Below are positions 16,168 to 24,575 of a DNA stretch of 46,412 nt, in pieces. Where the stretch lies: positions 1 to 46,412 of the forward strand of contig JAHFDG010000027.1 of NCBI GenBank assembly GCA_023249105.1, in the 5' to 3' direction. How positions within the stretch are numbered: the stretch's first letter is position 1; the number at the start of each line of letters is the position of its first letter. The position numbers and the translations under genes were made by a program. The notes under the pieces were generated by a model. It ran no database searches and was not told the origin of the DNA. It saw only the letters and a list, made by a program, of their open reading frames with translations. This DNA comes from Candidatus Methanoperedens sp. (lineage in GTDB: Archaea > Halobacteriota > Methanosarcinia > Methanosarcinales > Methanoperedenaceae).

Positions 16168-18231
16168 ATGAGTAAAAAAATATTAGGAATTGCATTAGCA
16201 GCGTTAATGTTATTAATAGTAGCATTACCCGCAAGTGCAGTACAGGCGACCAGCGTGGAAATACGCGGGGATGTCGTCACAAATGCAGCGACAGGCGCTG
16301 CTAACGTCAGTTGGAATGCCACAAACTTTGCAGCATTCTGGTATGACTTAAAGGACGACCTGAAGACCGAAAATCTGCAAATAACAAACTTCAATGCTTT
16401 GAGAACCATAGAACAGAATTCGCTGTGGTACAATACAACCGAGGCACCAAAGACATTAAAAGTAATACAGAATGGCAAAGCCAATTCAACAGATACCGAC
16501 TTCACTAAGTTCGAAACTGGTGGAAAATATAATGTCGTTGGATGGCAGGCACAGCCCTACGTAGCAGTTAAAGGCAAAGCAAAGAAACTTGCCAAGCTTG
16601 TAATAGAGCAGGGCAATGCAACATCTGAGAAGAAATCCCTGACAATCGGAGAAACATGGGATATTGGAGATGGCTGGACATTAACAGCCCAGAGCATTGA
16701 TGCTAAAGCGACACCAAGACAGGCATGGCTTGTCCTGAGCAAAGATGGCGTCAAGAAAGACGATAAGGTAATCGAAACCGGCAAAGCGTATGCTTATATC
16801 GAGAAGAACTTTGCAGGCGAGTCTGATGTTCCGCTGTTCGTTACATACGTGGACAGCGTATTCGCAGGTGCAACCAGTGATATGGTGCAGCTAAGATACA
16901 CATGGGCAATCTCGACATCTGTAACAGAAATCAAAACTGCGGATAAGTTCGGGAACATGGAAGTACAGACCGCGGATGACGACAATATCAAACTGTATAA
17001 CAAAGACAGGACAATATCTCTCTCCAAGGACACCACAGCCGATATCTTTGGCGACTTGAAGTTCAAGGTAGCTGATAGCGATACCGTAAGATTCTACCCG
17101 ATGGTAGTAAGAACCACTCCGGGCAAATATGAGGTACGTGGCACAGTAGTCACAAATGCAGCGACAGGCGCTGCTAACGTCAGTTGGAATGCCACAAACT
17201 TTGCAGCATTCTGGTATGACTTAAAGGACGACCTGAAGACCGAAAATCTGCAAATAACAAACTTCAATGCTTTGAGAACCATAGAACAGAATTCGCTGTG
17301 GTACAATACAACCGAGGCACCAAAGACATTAAAAGTAATACAGAATGGCAAAGCCAATTCAACAGATACCGACTTCACTAAGTTCGAAACTGGTGGAAAA
17401 TATAATGTCGTTGGATGGCAGGCACAGCCCTACGTAGCAGTTAAAGGCAAAGCAAAGAAACTTGCCAAGCTTGTAATAGAGCAGGGCAATGCAACATCTG
17501 AGAAGAAATCCCTGACAATCGGAGAAACATGGGATATTGGAGATGGCTGGACATTAACAGCCCAGAGCATTGATGCTAAAGCGACACCAAGACAGGCATG
17601 GCTTGTCCTGAGCAAAGATGGCGTCAAGAAAGACGATAAGGTAATCGAAACCGGCAAAGCGTATGCTTATATCGAGAAGAACTTTGCAGGCGAGTCTGAT
17701 GTTCCGCTGTTCGTTACATACGTGGACAGCGTATTCGCAGGTGCAACCAGTGATATGGTGCAGCTAAGATACACATGGGCAATCTCGACATCTGTAACAG
17801 AAATCAAAACTGCGGATAAGTTCGGGAACATGGAAGTACAGACCGCGGATGACGACAATATCAAACTGTATAACAAAGACAGGACAATATCTCTCTCCAA
17901 GGACACCACAGCCGATATCTTCGGTGAGTTGAAGTTCAAGGTAGCTGATAGCGATACAGTGAGATTCTACCCAATGGTTGAATACCAGATAGGCGTAGGA
18001 CCAACAACCACAGGACCAACAACCACAGGCACAGTAACCGGAACTGGAACACCAACTAAAACTGGAACTGCAACTGGAACTGGAACACCAATTGTAACCG
18101 GAACAGCAGCAGTAACTGAAACAGCCAAACCAAAGGCAACCGCAACTCCAAAAGAGCCAGGCTTTGAGGCAGGATTAGCAATTGCAGGCTTGCTTGCAGT
18201 AGCGTTCCTTGTGCTGAGACAGAGAAAGTAA
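16168..18231 (+). CDS. S-layer protein, two tandem Methanosarcina-type domains, PGF-CTERM
   Basis: Probably the main cell-wall protein. The 687 residues comprise a Sec signal peptide (about 1-26, ending ASA), two tandem copies of the S-layer family domain of Methanosarcinales (about 33-310 and 324-600), a Thr/Gly/Pro-rich stalk (about 610-660) suited to O-glycosylation, and a C-terminal PGF-CTERM sorting tail (PGFEAGLAIAG...LRQRK). That tail would be processed by archaeosortase and lipid-anchored. Each domain has several N-glycosylation sequons (NVS, NAT, NTT, NST). The two domains are almost identical even in DNA, which is unusual for the family. Confidence 0.92.
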   Translation: MSKKILGIALAALMLLIVALPASAVQATSVEIRGDVVTNAATGAANVSWNATNFAAFWYDLKDDLKTENLQITNFNALRTIEQNSLWYNTTEAPKTLKVIQNGKANSTDTDFTKFETGGKYNVVGWQAQPYVAVKGKAKKLAKLVIEQGNATSEKKSLTIGETWDIGDGWTLTAQSIDAKATPRQAWLVLSKDGVKKDDKVIETGKAYAYIEKNFAGESDVPLFVTYVDSVFAGATSDMVQLRYTWAISTSVTEIKTADKFGNMEVQTADDDNIKLYNKDRTISLSKDTTADIFGDLKFKVADSDTVRFYPMVVRTTPGKYEVRGTVVTNAATGAANVSWNATNFAAFWYDLKDDLKTENLQITNFNALRTIEQNSLWYNTTEAPKTLKVIQNGKANSTDTDFTKFETGGKYNVVGWQAQPYVAVKGKAKKLAKLVIEQGNATSEKKSLTIGETWDIGDGWTLTAQSIDAKATPRQAWLVLSKDGVKKDDKVIETGKAYAYIEKNFAGESDVPLFVTYVDSVFAGATSDMVQLRYTWAISTSVTEIKTADKFGNMEVQTADDDNIKLYNKDRTISLSKDTTADIFGELKFKVADSDTVRFYPMVEYQIGVGPTTTGPTTTGTVTGTGTPTKTGTATGTGTPIVTGTAAVTETAKPKATATPKEPGFEAGLAIAGLLAVAFLVLRQRK
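16276..17048 (+). repeat. S-layer internal duplication, copy 1
   Basis: A 773-bp stretch within the S-layer gene that I find identical, base for base, to 17149-17921 (offset 873 bp = 291 codons). Differences begin outside these limits, for example TTTGGCGAC versus TTCGGTGAG just after the 3' edge. Confidence 0.92.
17149..17921 (+). repeat. S-layer internal duplication, copy 2
   Basis: Second copy of the repeat at 16276-17048. Synonymous positions are as conserved as nonsynonymous ones, which points to recent duplication or gene conversion. Protein-level selection alone would not conserve synonymous sites. Confidence 0.92.
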
Positions 18232-18243
18232 ATATATAAATTC

Positions 18244-18278
18244 GAAGGGAGCAATCCCTTCACATTTTCTTTTTTTTG
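18244..18278 (+). terminator. intrinsic terminator of the S-layer gene
   Basis: GAAGGGA-GCAA-TCCCTTC (18244-18261) forms a 7-bp stem capped by a GNRA-type loop. A T-rich tract (18265-18278) follows, starting 12 bp after the stop codon. Confidence 0.8.
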
Positions 18279-18319
18279 ATTACACTACCTTTTTATACAT
18301 ACCTATCATTTATTAAAAT

Positions 18320-18592
18320 ATGAGTTCAGAAATCGAAATTGCTGAAGTAGATGAAAAAGGAAAGATAGTATTACCTTATAAAGTTCGTGAAAAAATTGGC
18401 ATTCACCCATATGACAAACTAATTATGGGAGTTAAAAACAATACCCTAATCCTGACCAAACAAAAAAGAAGCGTGTTTGACTTGCAGCTCAAAGAAGTAA
18501 CTTCAAGTACTCTCAAAAAAGCTTTGATTTTCGAGCGCAGTATCGATAAAGCAGGAAAAGATTTCCAATCATCCTACTATTCAAACCATTAA
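18320..18592 (+). CDS. AbrB/SpoVT-type antitoxin
   Basis: A 90-aa protein. Residues 5-50 have the swapped-hairpin AbrB pattern (VDEKGKIVLPYKVREKIGIHPYDKLIMG), which binds DNA as a dimer; the C-terminal tail normally binds the toxin. It sits before a truncated PIN gene in another frame. The final ~15 residues may be abnormal, because the reading frame seems to run over the former start of the toxin gene. Confidence 0.85.
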   Translation: MSSEIEIAEVDEKGKIVLPYKVREKIGIHPYDKLIMGVKNNTLILTKQKRSVFDLQLKEVTSSTLKKALIFERSIDKAGKDFQSSYYSNH

Positions 18593-18614
18593 AAAATGTT
18601 TCCTCGAAGTAGAA

Positions 18615-18938
18615 GTGGGCGTACGGCTTGTAATTCCACGTATAATCTTAACTGAACACCTGGTCTGGATTGCTAAGAACGAAGGTATAGATATGGCTTT
18701 TAATGTTTTGGATATTGTTCTTAAATCACCATGGCAGATTATTTATGAAAACGAAGAGATACATAAAGTAGCTATGGATATTGGAAGCAGATACGGAGGG
18801 CTTGGCGCCGCTGACTTATTATTAGCAGCGATTGCAAAGCAGGAAAATGCCACAATAATAACTATGGACTCGGATTTTGAGCGCTTAAAAAGTGAAATTA
18901 ATGTAATTTTATTAGAATCTATTGCAGATTTAATTTAG
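18615..18938 (+). pseudogene. PIN-domain toxin lacking its N-terminus
   Basis: From a GTG at 18615, 107 residues match a VapC-type PIN domain from its second element onward. The glutamate in RIILTEH, the aspartate in GLGAADLLLA, and the terminal TMDSDFERL are all present. The open frame extends upstream only to 18528 and contains no ATG and no N-terminal Asp strand of the LDTN/VDSS type. One of the four catalytic acids and the first strand are therefore missing, probably through a deletion that also altered the antitoxin's tail. It may be an inactive relic. Confidence 0.65.
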
Positions 18939-18947
18939 CAGAATTAC

Positions 18948-19916
18948 ATGTCTAAAGAGATTTTCAGGGAGATGTTAGATTGCGATTTAACAAAGTTTCC
19001 CGCTGTAATTTTCCTGGCATTAATATTTTTCATCTCCCGCATCCCTTTTATAGCTCTTGGTTTCAGCGCATTCATAAAACAAACCTATAAATCATCTCTC
19101 CCCAACATTGGTTCGATGGACAAAATCGCCCGCTCAGTAAATTCATTGTACGAGAAATATCCATATCCCTCTCTTCCAATCCGCAACGAACGCGACCTTG
19201 TAAGTAAACTCCATGCAAATGTCATGTCAAAAATCCTTGTTACCGCCGAATTGGAGCCAGCCTCCCTCTCTGGGAAAGAAGTGCTTGATGCTGGGTGCGG
19301 AACTGGCGAGAAATCATGCTATTTTTCATATTACGGCGCTAACGTGATGGCACTTGACCTTAGCAGTTCCTCGCTTGCGAATGGAAAAAAACTTGCTGAA
19401 AAATTCAAATTGAAGGTTGATTTTAACCAGTGTGATATCGCAGAATTCAAAACCGAAAAAAGGTTTGACCACATATTCTGTCTCGGGGTGCTGCATCATA
19501 CCAGCGACCCGTATATGCGTTTTCGTGTGCTTGCAGGACTTTGTAAACCAGGCGGGACTATTACGGTTGGATTATATAATCGATACGGCAGATTCATCCA
19601 CAGGGTAAGAAGGAAATGGATAAGATTGAATGCCGGCGAGGATATCCAGAAGCGAATGTCGTTTGTTGAAAACTCGATATACAAAGGGAAATTCAAGAAT
19701 ACACATGAGCAGGCTTATGCTGCTGATAAGTACGCCAACCCCTATGAGAGTTATCATTCAGTCGGGGAGGTAATTGACTGGTTCAATAAAAATAATATTA
19801 CGTATATTGGTTTGCACCCGCATACCGGAACAGGAAAGCTTCAAATTTTTTTATCCGAATTAAAGTGGTTAACCAAAAGGAACGGTTTTTTCATAATATC
19901 AGGCAGGAAAAATTGA
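18948..19916 (+). CDS. membrane-linked class I SAM-dependent methyltransferase
   Basis: A 322-aa protein. Residues about 17-44 are strongly hydrophobic (one or two short membrane segments). A YEKYPYPSLP motif follows near residue 68, then a Rossmann methyltransferase core with motif I VLDAGCGTGEKS, acidic MALDLS, and motif IV/post-I FDHIFCLGVLHHTSDP. The YPYP element is known from a group of methyltransferases in bacterial and archaeal biosynthetic loci. The substrate is not known. It ends one base before the lipoate-ligase-like gene, so the two form an operon. Confidence 0.8.
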   Translation: MSKEIFREMLDCDLTKFPAVIFLALIFFISRIPFIALGFSAFIKQTYKSSLPNIGSMDKIARSVNSLYEKYPYPSLPIRNERDLVSKLHANVMSKILVTAELEPASLSGKEVLDAGCGTGEKSCYFSYYGANVMALDLSSSSLANGKKLAEKFKLKVDFNQCDIAEFKTEKRFDHIFCLGVLHHTSDPYMRFRVLAGLCKPGGTITVGLYNRYGRFIHRVRRKWIRLNAGEDIQKRMSFVENSIYKGKFKNTHEQAYAADKYANPYESYHSVGEVIDWFNKNNITYIGLHPHTGTGKLQIFLSELKWLTKRNGFFIISGRKN

Positions 19917-19917
19917 A

Positions 19918-20715
19918 ATGTGGCGTTTTATTGACCTTGATAAGATTGACGGCTTCTACAGCGCAGCGCTTTTTGAATCCATAGCAAGGCATGTAGGCGC
20001 AGGTTCTTCGCCTGAAACTATCCTTTTCTGGCGCGTGCGAACGCCTGTCGTATATCTTGGTTATCATCAGTGCGTAGAGGATGAGATTCATGCTGATTTT
20101 TGCAGGAATAGCAATATCGGGATAATACGCAGGATACTCGGAGGCGGGTGCGGTTTCTGTGATGAGAACCAGATACTTTATTCAGTAATCGGGCGGGAGG
20201 GCGGTGTGATTCCCGGCGGCATCCAATCCGCATACACAAAAGTCCTCGGCGGCGTGGTGAACGCGCTTCTTACTCTCGGCGCTGGCGGAGAGATCGAACC
20301 TGCGCGCAATGCGGTTTATTCAAGAGGCAGGAAGATTTCAGGAAATGCGCAGGGTCGCATTGACGGCGCAGTGCTGGTAAATGGCAGCCTGTTATTGGAT
20401 TTTAATTTTGAACTGATGGATAAAGTATTGAAAAGTCCCACAAAAAACCTTAAACCCGTACTCTCTGCAAGAGAAGGGATGATAACCCTGAAGGAAATGG
20501 GGATTACTGATATTGATTATGTTAAAAAAGTATTGAGGCGGGGGTTTGAAAACGCGCTTGGAATAACTGCCGGGGATGGCATGTTGACTTTAAGTGAAAC
20601 CGATATGGCAAATCGATTACTGGATAAATATACGCAAAAAGAGTGGACTTACAGGATGGATATTAAACGTGAGCTTCGAAAAAAACCTGCCGCGCCTTCT
20701 CCTCAGCAAGCCTGA
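19918..20715 (+). CDS. lipoate/biotin protein ligase family protein
   Basis: A 265-aa protein of the LplA/BPL fold. It shows VYLGYHQ near residue 48, the RRILGGGCGFCDENQILYSV version of the RRxSGGGxVxHD nucleotide motif, the lysine in RKISGNAQ, and an LLLDFNFELM strand. The motif departs from typical LplA (Leu for Ser, Gly-Phe-Cys for a Val-x-His core), so the substrate could be lipoate, octanoate, biotin or another acyl group. It is cotranscribed with the membrane methyltransferase and overlaps larC tail to tail by 53 bp. Confidence 0.8.
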   Translation: MWRFIDLDKIDGFYSAALFESIARHVGAGSSPETILFWRVRTPVVYLGYHQCVEDEIHADFCRNSNIGIIRRILGGGCGFCDENQILYSVIGREGGVIPGGIQSAYTKVLGGVVNALLTLGAGGEIEPARNAVYSRGRKISGNAQGRIDGAVLVNGSLLLDFNFELMDKVLKSPTKNLKPVLSAREGMITLKEMGITDIDYVKKVLRRGFENALGITAGDGMLTLSETDMANRLLDKYTQKEWTYRMDIKRELRKKPAAPSPQQA

Positions 20716-21865
20716 TAACATCTCTCACAGGAGTGCCGGATTCAAGCGATGCTTTTCTGCAATCCTCAAACTCGGCAGATATATTCAGAAGAACCCCGCG
20801 TAAATCCCTTGCAATCTTGACTGCTATCGGGAACACCATCTCATTTATTTTTATATCCACTTTCCCCATTTCCCTCTGGGCTATCAACCTGTGTTTTATT
20901 GGGATTATCCTGACGCCGAGTGAACCGGTTTCCTCGATTATTTTTCTTGCAAGCTTTCCGGAATCCTCAGGTTTTGTAATTACTTGGATAATCTGGCCGC
21001 TTCGACCTTTTTTCATGGTGGCGGGAATTATGGATACGTCTTTTGCGCCTGCTTTCAGCAGTTCATCAATGAGGTTGCCCAATACCTGACCCGTGACGTC
21101 ATCAACATTGGTCTCAAGCATCTCGATTCTGTCAGAGATAAGCGCATCATCTACTTCTCCTGCGATGATTCGAAAGACATTGGGAGTAAAGAGGTCTCTG
21201 CTTCCTGCTCCATAACCTATGTGCTCTGTTTTCATGAAAGGGCATACTCCTTTTTCATTGACAAAATAGGCAAGCAGCGCAGCACCCGTTGGGGTTAGCA
21301 GTTCGCCATCGACAGGGCCCAGCCGCCAGGGCAGGGAATATTCCTTCAGGATTTCAAGCGCAGCGGGGGCAGGCACGGGGAATTTCCCGTGCGAGAACTC
21401 AATAAATCCCATGCCTACTGAGATTGGAGTGCAGTATATCCTGTAGTCTTTTAAACCAAGGTCATGAAAAGCCGCGCATGCACCTGCAATATCCGCAATC
21501 GCATCCTCCTGACCCAGTTCATGGAAATGAAGTTTTTCAAGAGTTGTTCCGTGGACTTTTGCCTCGGCTTTTCCGAGGATGTTAAAGACTGAAATCGCAT
21601 CCGATACCACGGGTTCGGATAAACCTGAGGCTTTAATCCGACTGATTATTTCATCCAGCGTTGAACTGCCATCTTTTATTGTGGTTACATTGACCGAACT
21701 TGCTGCAATCCCTTTTTTGATGGTCTTTGAAAATTCAACCTTCACGTCCGCGGCGATTTCTATCGCTTCTTTAACTTTGACAACATCTGCTCCGAGGTCG
21801 ATAAATGCGCCGATTATCATGTCGCCTGAAGCGCCTGAAAACGGGTCAAAGAGGATTGCTTTCAT
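20663..21865 (-). CDS. larC: nickel insertion protein LarC (DUF111)
   Basis: A 400-aa protein with the family's opening FDPFSGASGDMIIGA, the EKLHFHELGQEDAIADI metal-binding segment, and LTPTGAALL in the central part. In bacteria LarC is a CTP-dependent cyclometallase that inserts nickel into the pincer cofactor of lactate racemase. Archaeal homologues are widespread without LarA, and no larA or larE is in this window. It converges on and overlaps the lipoate-ligase-like gene. Confidence 0.88.
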   Translation of the reverse strand: MKAILFDPFSGASGDMIIGAFIDLGADVVKVKEAIEIAADVKVEFSKTIKKGIAASSVNVTTIKDGSSTLDEIISRIKASGLSEPVVSDAISVFNILGKAEAKVHGTTLEKLHFHELGQEDAIADIAGACAAFHDLGLKDYRIYCTPISVGMGFIEFSHGKFPVPAPAALEILKEYSLPWRLGPVDGELLTPTGAALLAYFVNEKGVCPFMKTEHIGYGAGSRDLFTPNVFRIIAGEVDDALISDRIEMLETNVDDVTGQVLGNLIDELLKAGAKDVSIIPATMKKGRSGQIIQVITKPEDSGKLARKIIEETGSLGVRIIPIKHRLIAQREMGKVDIKINEMVFPIAVKIARDLRGVLLNISAEFEDCRKASLESGTPVRDVIRLAEEKARQVFFEAHV

Positions 21866-21895
21866 ATTCCAACAATCCTATATCCTCATTAGGAT

Positions 21896-22810
21896 TTATA
21901 AACACTGTCTGGATTTGTAGAAGAAATACCCTATTACACCTATTGTTATTACAGGCGACACCCATTCCTGCACAACAACCCCGAAACTTTTAAGAACCAT
22001 CGTTATACCAAGGAAAAATATCGAATACATTGCCCCGTTTTTCAGGTAAATGTATCTCTTGATCCTGTCGATATTGCTCACAGTCAGTTCCCTTACCACA
22101 AAAGCCCCGATGCCATTGCCAATCAGTATCAGTGGAACAGATAGCGTAAATGCAAACGCTCCCACCACGCCGTCTATGGAGAAGGTGGCATCTATGACCT
22201 CAAGGTACAGGATTTTGCTCCAGTCACTCATGTTCGTGCCGCCAATGAGTTCTTTCTCATGCATTTCTGCATTCTGCTTGAATCCGTGGGTTATGAAAAA
22301 AGCCGTTGACCCGATCACTGCCCCCAATGCCATTAAGGGATGCCTGTTTATAGCAAACCAGACTATGACAGTCAGGATTATAGAGACTATCGCGAAGAAC
22401 CATACGCCATGCTGGTGGAAAAATCTCTCACCGCGCAGTCCATAATTTTTTGCCTCGATAAACAGCCAGTGGAAAAACAGGAAAATAAGGAAAATCCCTC
22501 CCCCGACAAGTAAAAATGGCGCAGAATCCTCAATCATCTCTTTTATCTTCGGGTCTTCACTGAACGTGGCAGTCAATGCATTGACAGGTCCCAGTGATGG
22601 ATTCGTTGCCCATACAATCAGCCAGGGGAGCGCTCCCCTTATAACAAAGACCGCAAAAAGCAATCCGTAGAGCAAGAACCACCGCCTGGCTTTCATGGAC
22701 ATCGTGGAAAGCACTTCGGCATTGATTACCGCGTTATCGATGCTGCTTATGGTCTCAAACAGGATAAGACCAATTACAATGAGTATAATTGAGAAGAACT
22801 CCATATTCAT
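21896..22810 (-). CDS. DUF475/TerC-like integral membrane protein
   Basis: A 304-aa protein with about 8-9 predicted membrane helices and the TerC-superfamily acidic motifs: ETISSIDNAV in the first helix and LEVIDATFSIDGV in the middle. These acidic residues are thought to coordinate metal ions (Mn or Ca) for export. It is a single gene on the minus strand, with the larC start about 30 bp downstream of its stop. Confidence 0.85.
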   Translation of the reverse strand: MNMEFFSIILIVIGLILFETISSIDNAVINAEVLSTMSMKARRWFLLYGLLFAVFVIRGALPWLIVWATNPSLGPVNALTATFSEDPKIKEMIEDSAPFLLVGGGIFLIFLFFHWLFIEAKNYGLRGERFFHQHGVWFFAIVSIILTVIVWFAINRHPLMALGAVIGSTAFFITHGFKQNAEMHEKELIGGTNMSDWSKILYLEVIDATFSIDGVVGAFAFTLSVPLILIGNGIGAFVVRELTVSNIDRIKRYIYLKNGAMYSIFFLGITMVLKSFGVVVQEWVSPVITIGVIGYFFYKSRQCL

Positions 22811-22941
22811 CAGATTTTTTTAACCAAATAGCATATACGAACCTGCATTTCACTCACCGAAAGTTAATAATCATTTTCATGGTACACTTTTTTACTAAGT
22901 TTTACTCAGGCGAAAAAAAGAAGGAGATGTTTTGTTACCCC

Positions 22942-23922
22942 CTAGATTGGTTTTTTGGCTCTCACTTTAATAGGAAGTTCCAGAGTATGGTCTTCCGCAG
23001 TTGATTTATCATCCCCGAAATAATATACAATCCTGCCTTTTACCGTAAAATCGCCTACCTGGCTCGTCTTTATTCTTACTTCAATATCCCTTAAGCTGCC
23101 GGGGTCAAGCGTATATGTCGTAGTATATTGCCCTGCGCCTGACATAGCGAATTCCGAGGAAGTAACCGACATGCCTGAAGGAGGGATTAAAATTATCTGG
23201 ACTTTCATCACAGGTTTTGTAATGAGATTGACCGCTGATAACTTTAATATAATATCCTCTCCAATATCCACATCCGTCTTTTCGCCATAAAGCTCAACGC
23301 TTGCAGACTGTACGGTAGTTGTTGTCTTGGGGGTAAGACCGGGCGTGGCAGCAGGTGTACCAAACGTCACCACGGGCGCCTCTTCTGCTCCTCTTGATGC
23401 TTCAAAATACGCCTTGCTCTTAAAACCAAACATGTTCGCTATTATTGATGCTGGCATTCTCCTTATCATAGAATTATATATTTCGACCTTATCCTTGTAG
23501 CGCATTCTCTCAACTGCAATCCGGTTCTCAGTGCCTTCAAGCTGCGCCTGGAGAGCCAGGAAATTATCGTTTGACTTTAGCTGCGGGTAGTTCTCTTCCA
23601 GCCGTATAAGAACGGAACTATTAATAGAATCCATACCTTTCGCAGCCGCTATCTTCTCTTCCTGTGTGGTAGCAGCATTCCATTGACTGCGATATTTCAT
23701 CGCTTCGGTAAAAATTTTCTCTTCCTGTGCTGCAATGCCTTTCACTGTCTCAACAAGATTGGGTATAAGGTCGGCTCGCCTCTGGTACTGGTTCTCTACC
23801 TGAGACCACTGGGCATTAACACCTTCTTCCGCCGAAACAAGACCGTTATATGTAACAAAGAACCAGCCGCCAAACAACAACACGAAGACAAATGCAACAG
23901 CAAGTAACGTTTTTAAACTCAT
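22942..23922 (-). CDS. LemA family protein with C-terminal Ig-like domain
   Basis: A 326-aa protein with an N-terminal membrane anchor (about 5-24). The LemA helical bundle spans about 28-188 (AQWSQVENQYQRRADLIPNLVETVKG..., ending FGFKSKAYFEA). A Thr-rich linker follows, then a beta-rich C-terminal domain (about 205-326, VELYGEKTDVDIGEDIILKL...) resembling Ig-like extracellular domains. Standard LemA is about 185 aa, so the extra domain is unusual. It is the last gene of an operon with the nucleotidyltransferase-like and TPM genes (4-bp overlap). Confidence 0.85.
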   Translation of the reverse strand: MSLKTLLAVAFVFVLLFGGWFFVTYNGLVSAEEGVNAQWSQVENQYQRRADLIPNLVETVKGIAAQEEKIFTEAMKYRSQWNAATTQEEKIAAAKGMDSINSSVLIRLEENYPQLKSNDNFLALQAQLEGTENRIAVERMRYKDKVEIYNSMIRRMPASIIANMFGFKSKAYFEASRGAEEAPVVTFGTPAATPGLTPKTTTTVQSASVELYGEKTDVDIGEDIILKLSAVNLITKPVMKVQIILIPPSGMSVTSSEFAMSGAGQYTTTYTLDPGSLRDIEVRIKTSQVGDFTVKGRIVYYFGDDKSTAEDHTLELPIKVRAKKPI

Positions 23923-24557
23923 TCCGCCACCTTGAGCTGGTCAACAATTTCACCTATGGCGGTAAGTATTGTGATGAGTTCCCTGATATATTGCTCCTTA
24001 TCTTTCCTGAGTTTAGCTTTTCCCTGCCGTATATCATGGATTTCTTTTAAGACCTGCATGTCTATGCCATATCCTTCCGAAACGACCTTGAACATATCCT
24101 GTGTATCGGTATAATGTAAATCTTTGAGGTATATCAACCCGCCAATAATTGGCACAAGCGTGGGGACTGCTGAAAGGATGAGAGCTTCAAGGTGCTTGTC
24201 TTTTAATTGGAGATATTGTCTGCGAAGGTGAATCAGCTTTGAGCGGAATTCGAATTCAAGCTGGTGGCGCATGTTCGTTTTTGAAATAACCAGGTCTTTC
24301 AGGAACTCTTCTCCAAATAGTATTTTATGGTGCTGCCTTATGGTAAAAAATTCAATTGGAAAAACGTCCACGCCGTCTATGAGCTCTTCTTTTGTAAAAA
24401 TGAAAGGTATTTCCTTAAGCTGCTTGAGCTTTTGTAGCACATCAAAATCGAGGGTGTTGCAAATTACAAGAAGGTTCGTTTCATCCCCTGTATAATATTC
24501 TGCAAGCGTTACCAGATTTTCTCCGAGTATTTCTTTAATTTTCGTTTCTATCTCCAC
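23919..24557 (-). CDS. uncharacterised protein, possible nucleotidyltransferase fold
   Basis: A 212-aa protein lying between the TPM and LemA genes, overlapping the latter by 4 bp. The N-terminal part (LVTLAEYYTGDETNLLVICNTLD, then PIEFFTIRQHHKILFGEEFLKDLVI) resembles the nucleotidyltransferase-like proteins in which a YGS(x)TNLLV strand comes first. The usual catalytic aspartate pair is not convincing. A hydrophobic helix lies at about 128-148. It could be a regulator of the surface operon; this is an inference from context. Confidence 0.6.
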   Translation of the reverse strand: MEIETKIKEILGENLVTLAEYYTGDETNLLVICNTLDFDVLQKLKQLKEIPFIFTKEELIDGVDVFPIEFFTIRQHHKILFGEEFLKDLVISKTNMRHQLEFEFRSKLIHLRRQYLQLKDKHLEALILSAVPTLVPIIGGLIYLKDLHYTDTQDMFKVVSEGYGIDMQVLKEIHDIRQGKAKLRKDKEQYIRELITILTAIGEIVDQLKVAE

Positions 24558-24575
24558 AATATCACCTCGTAAACT

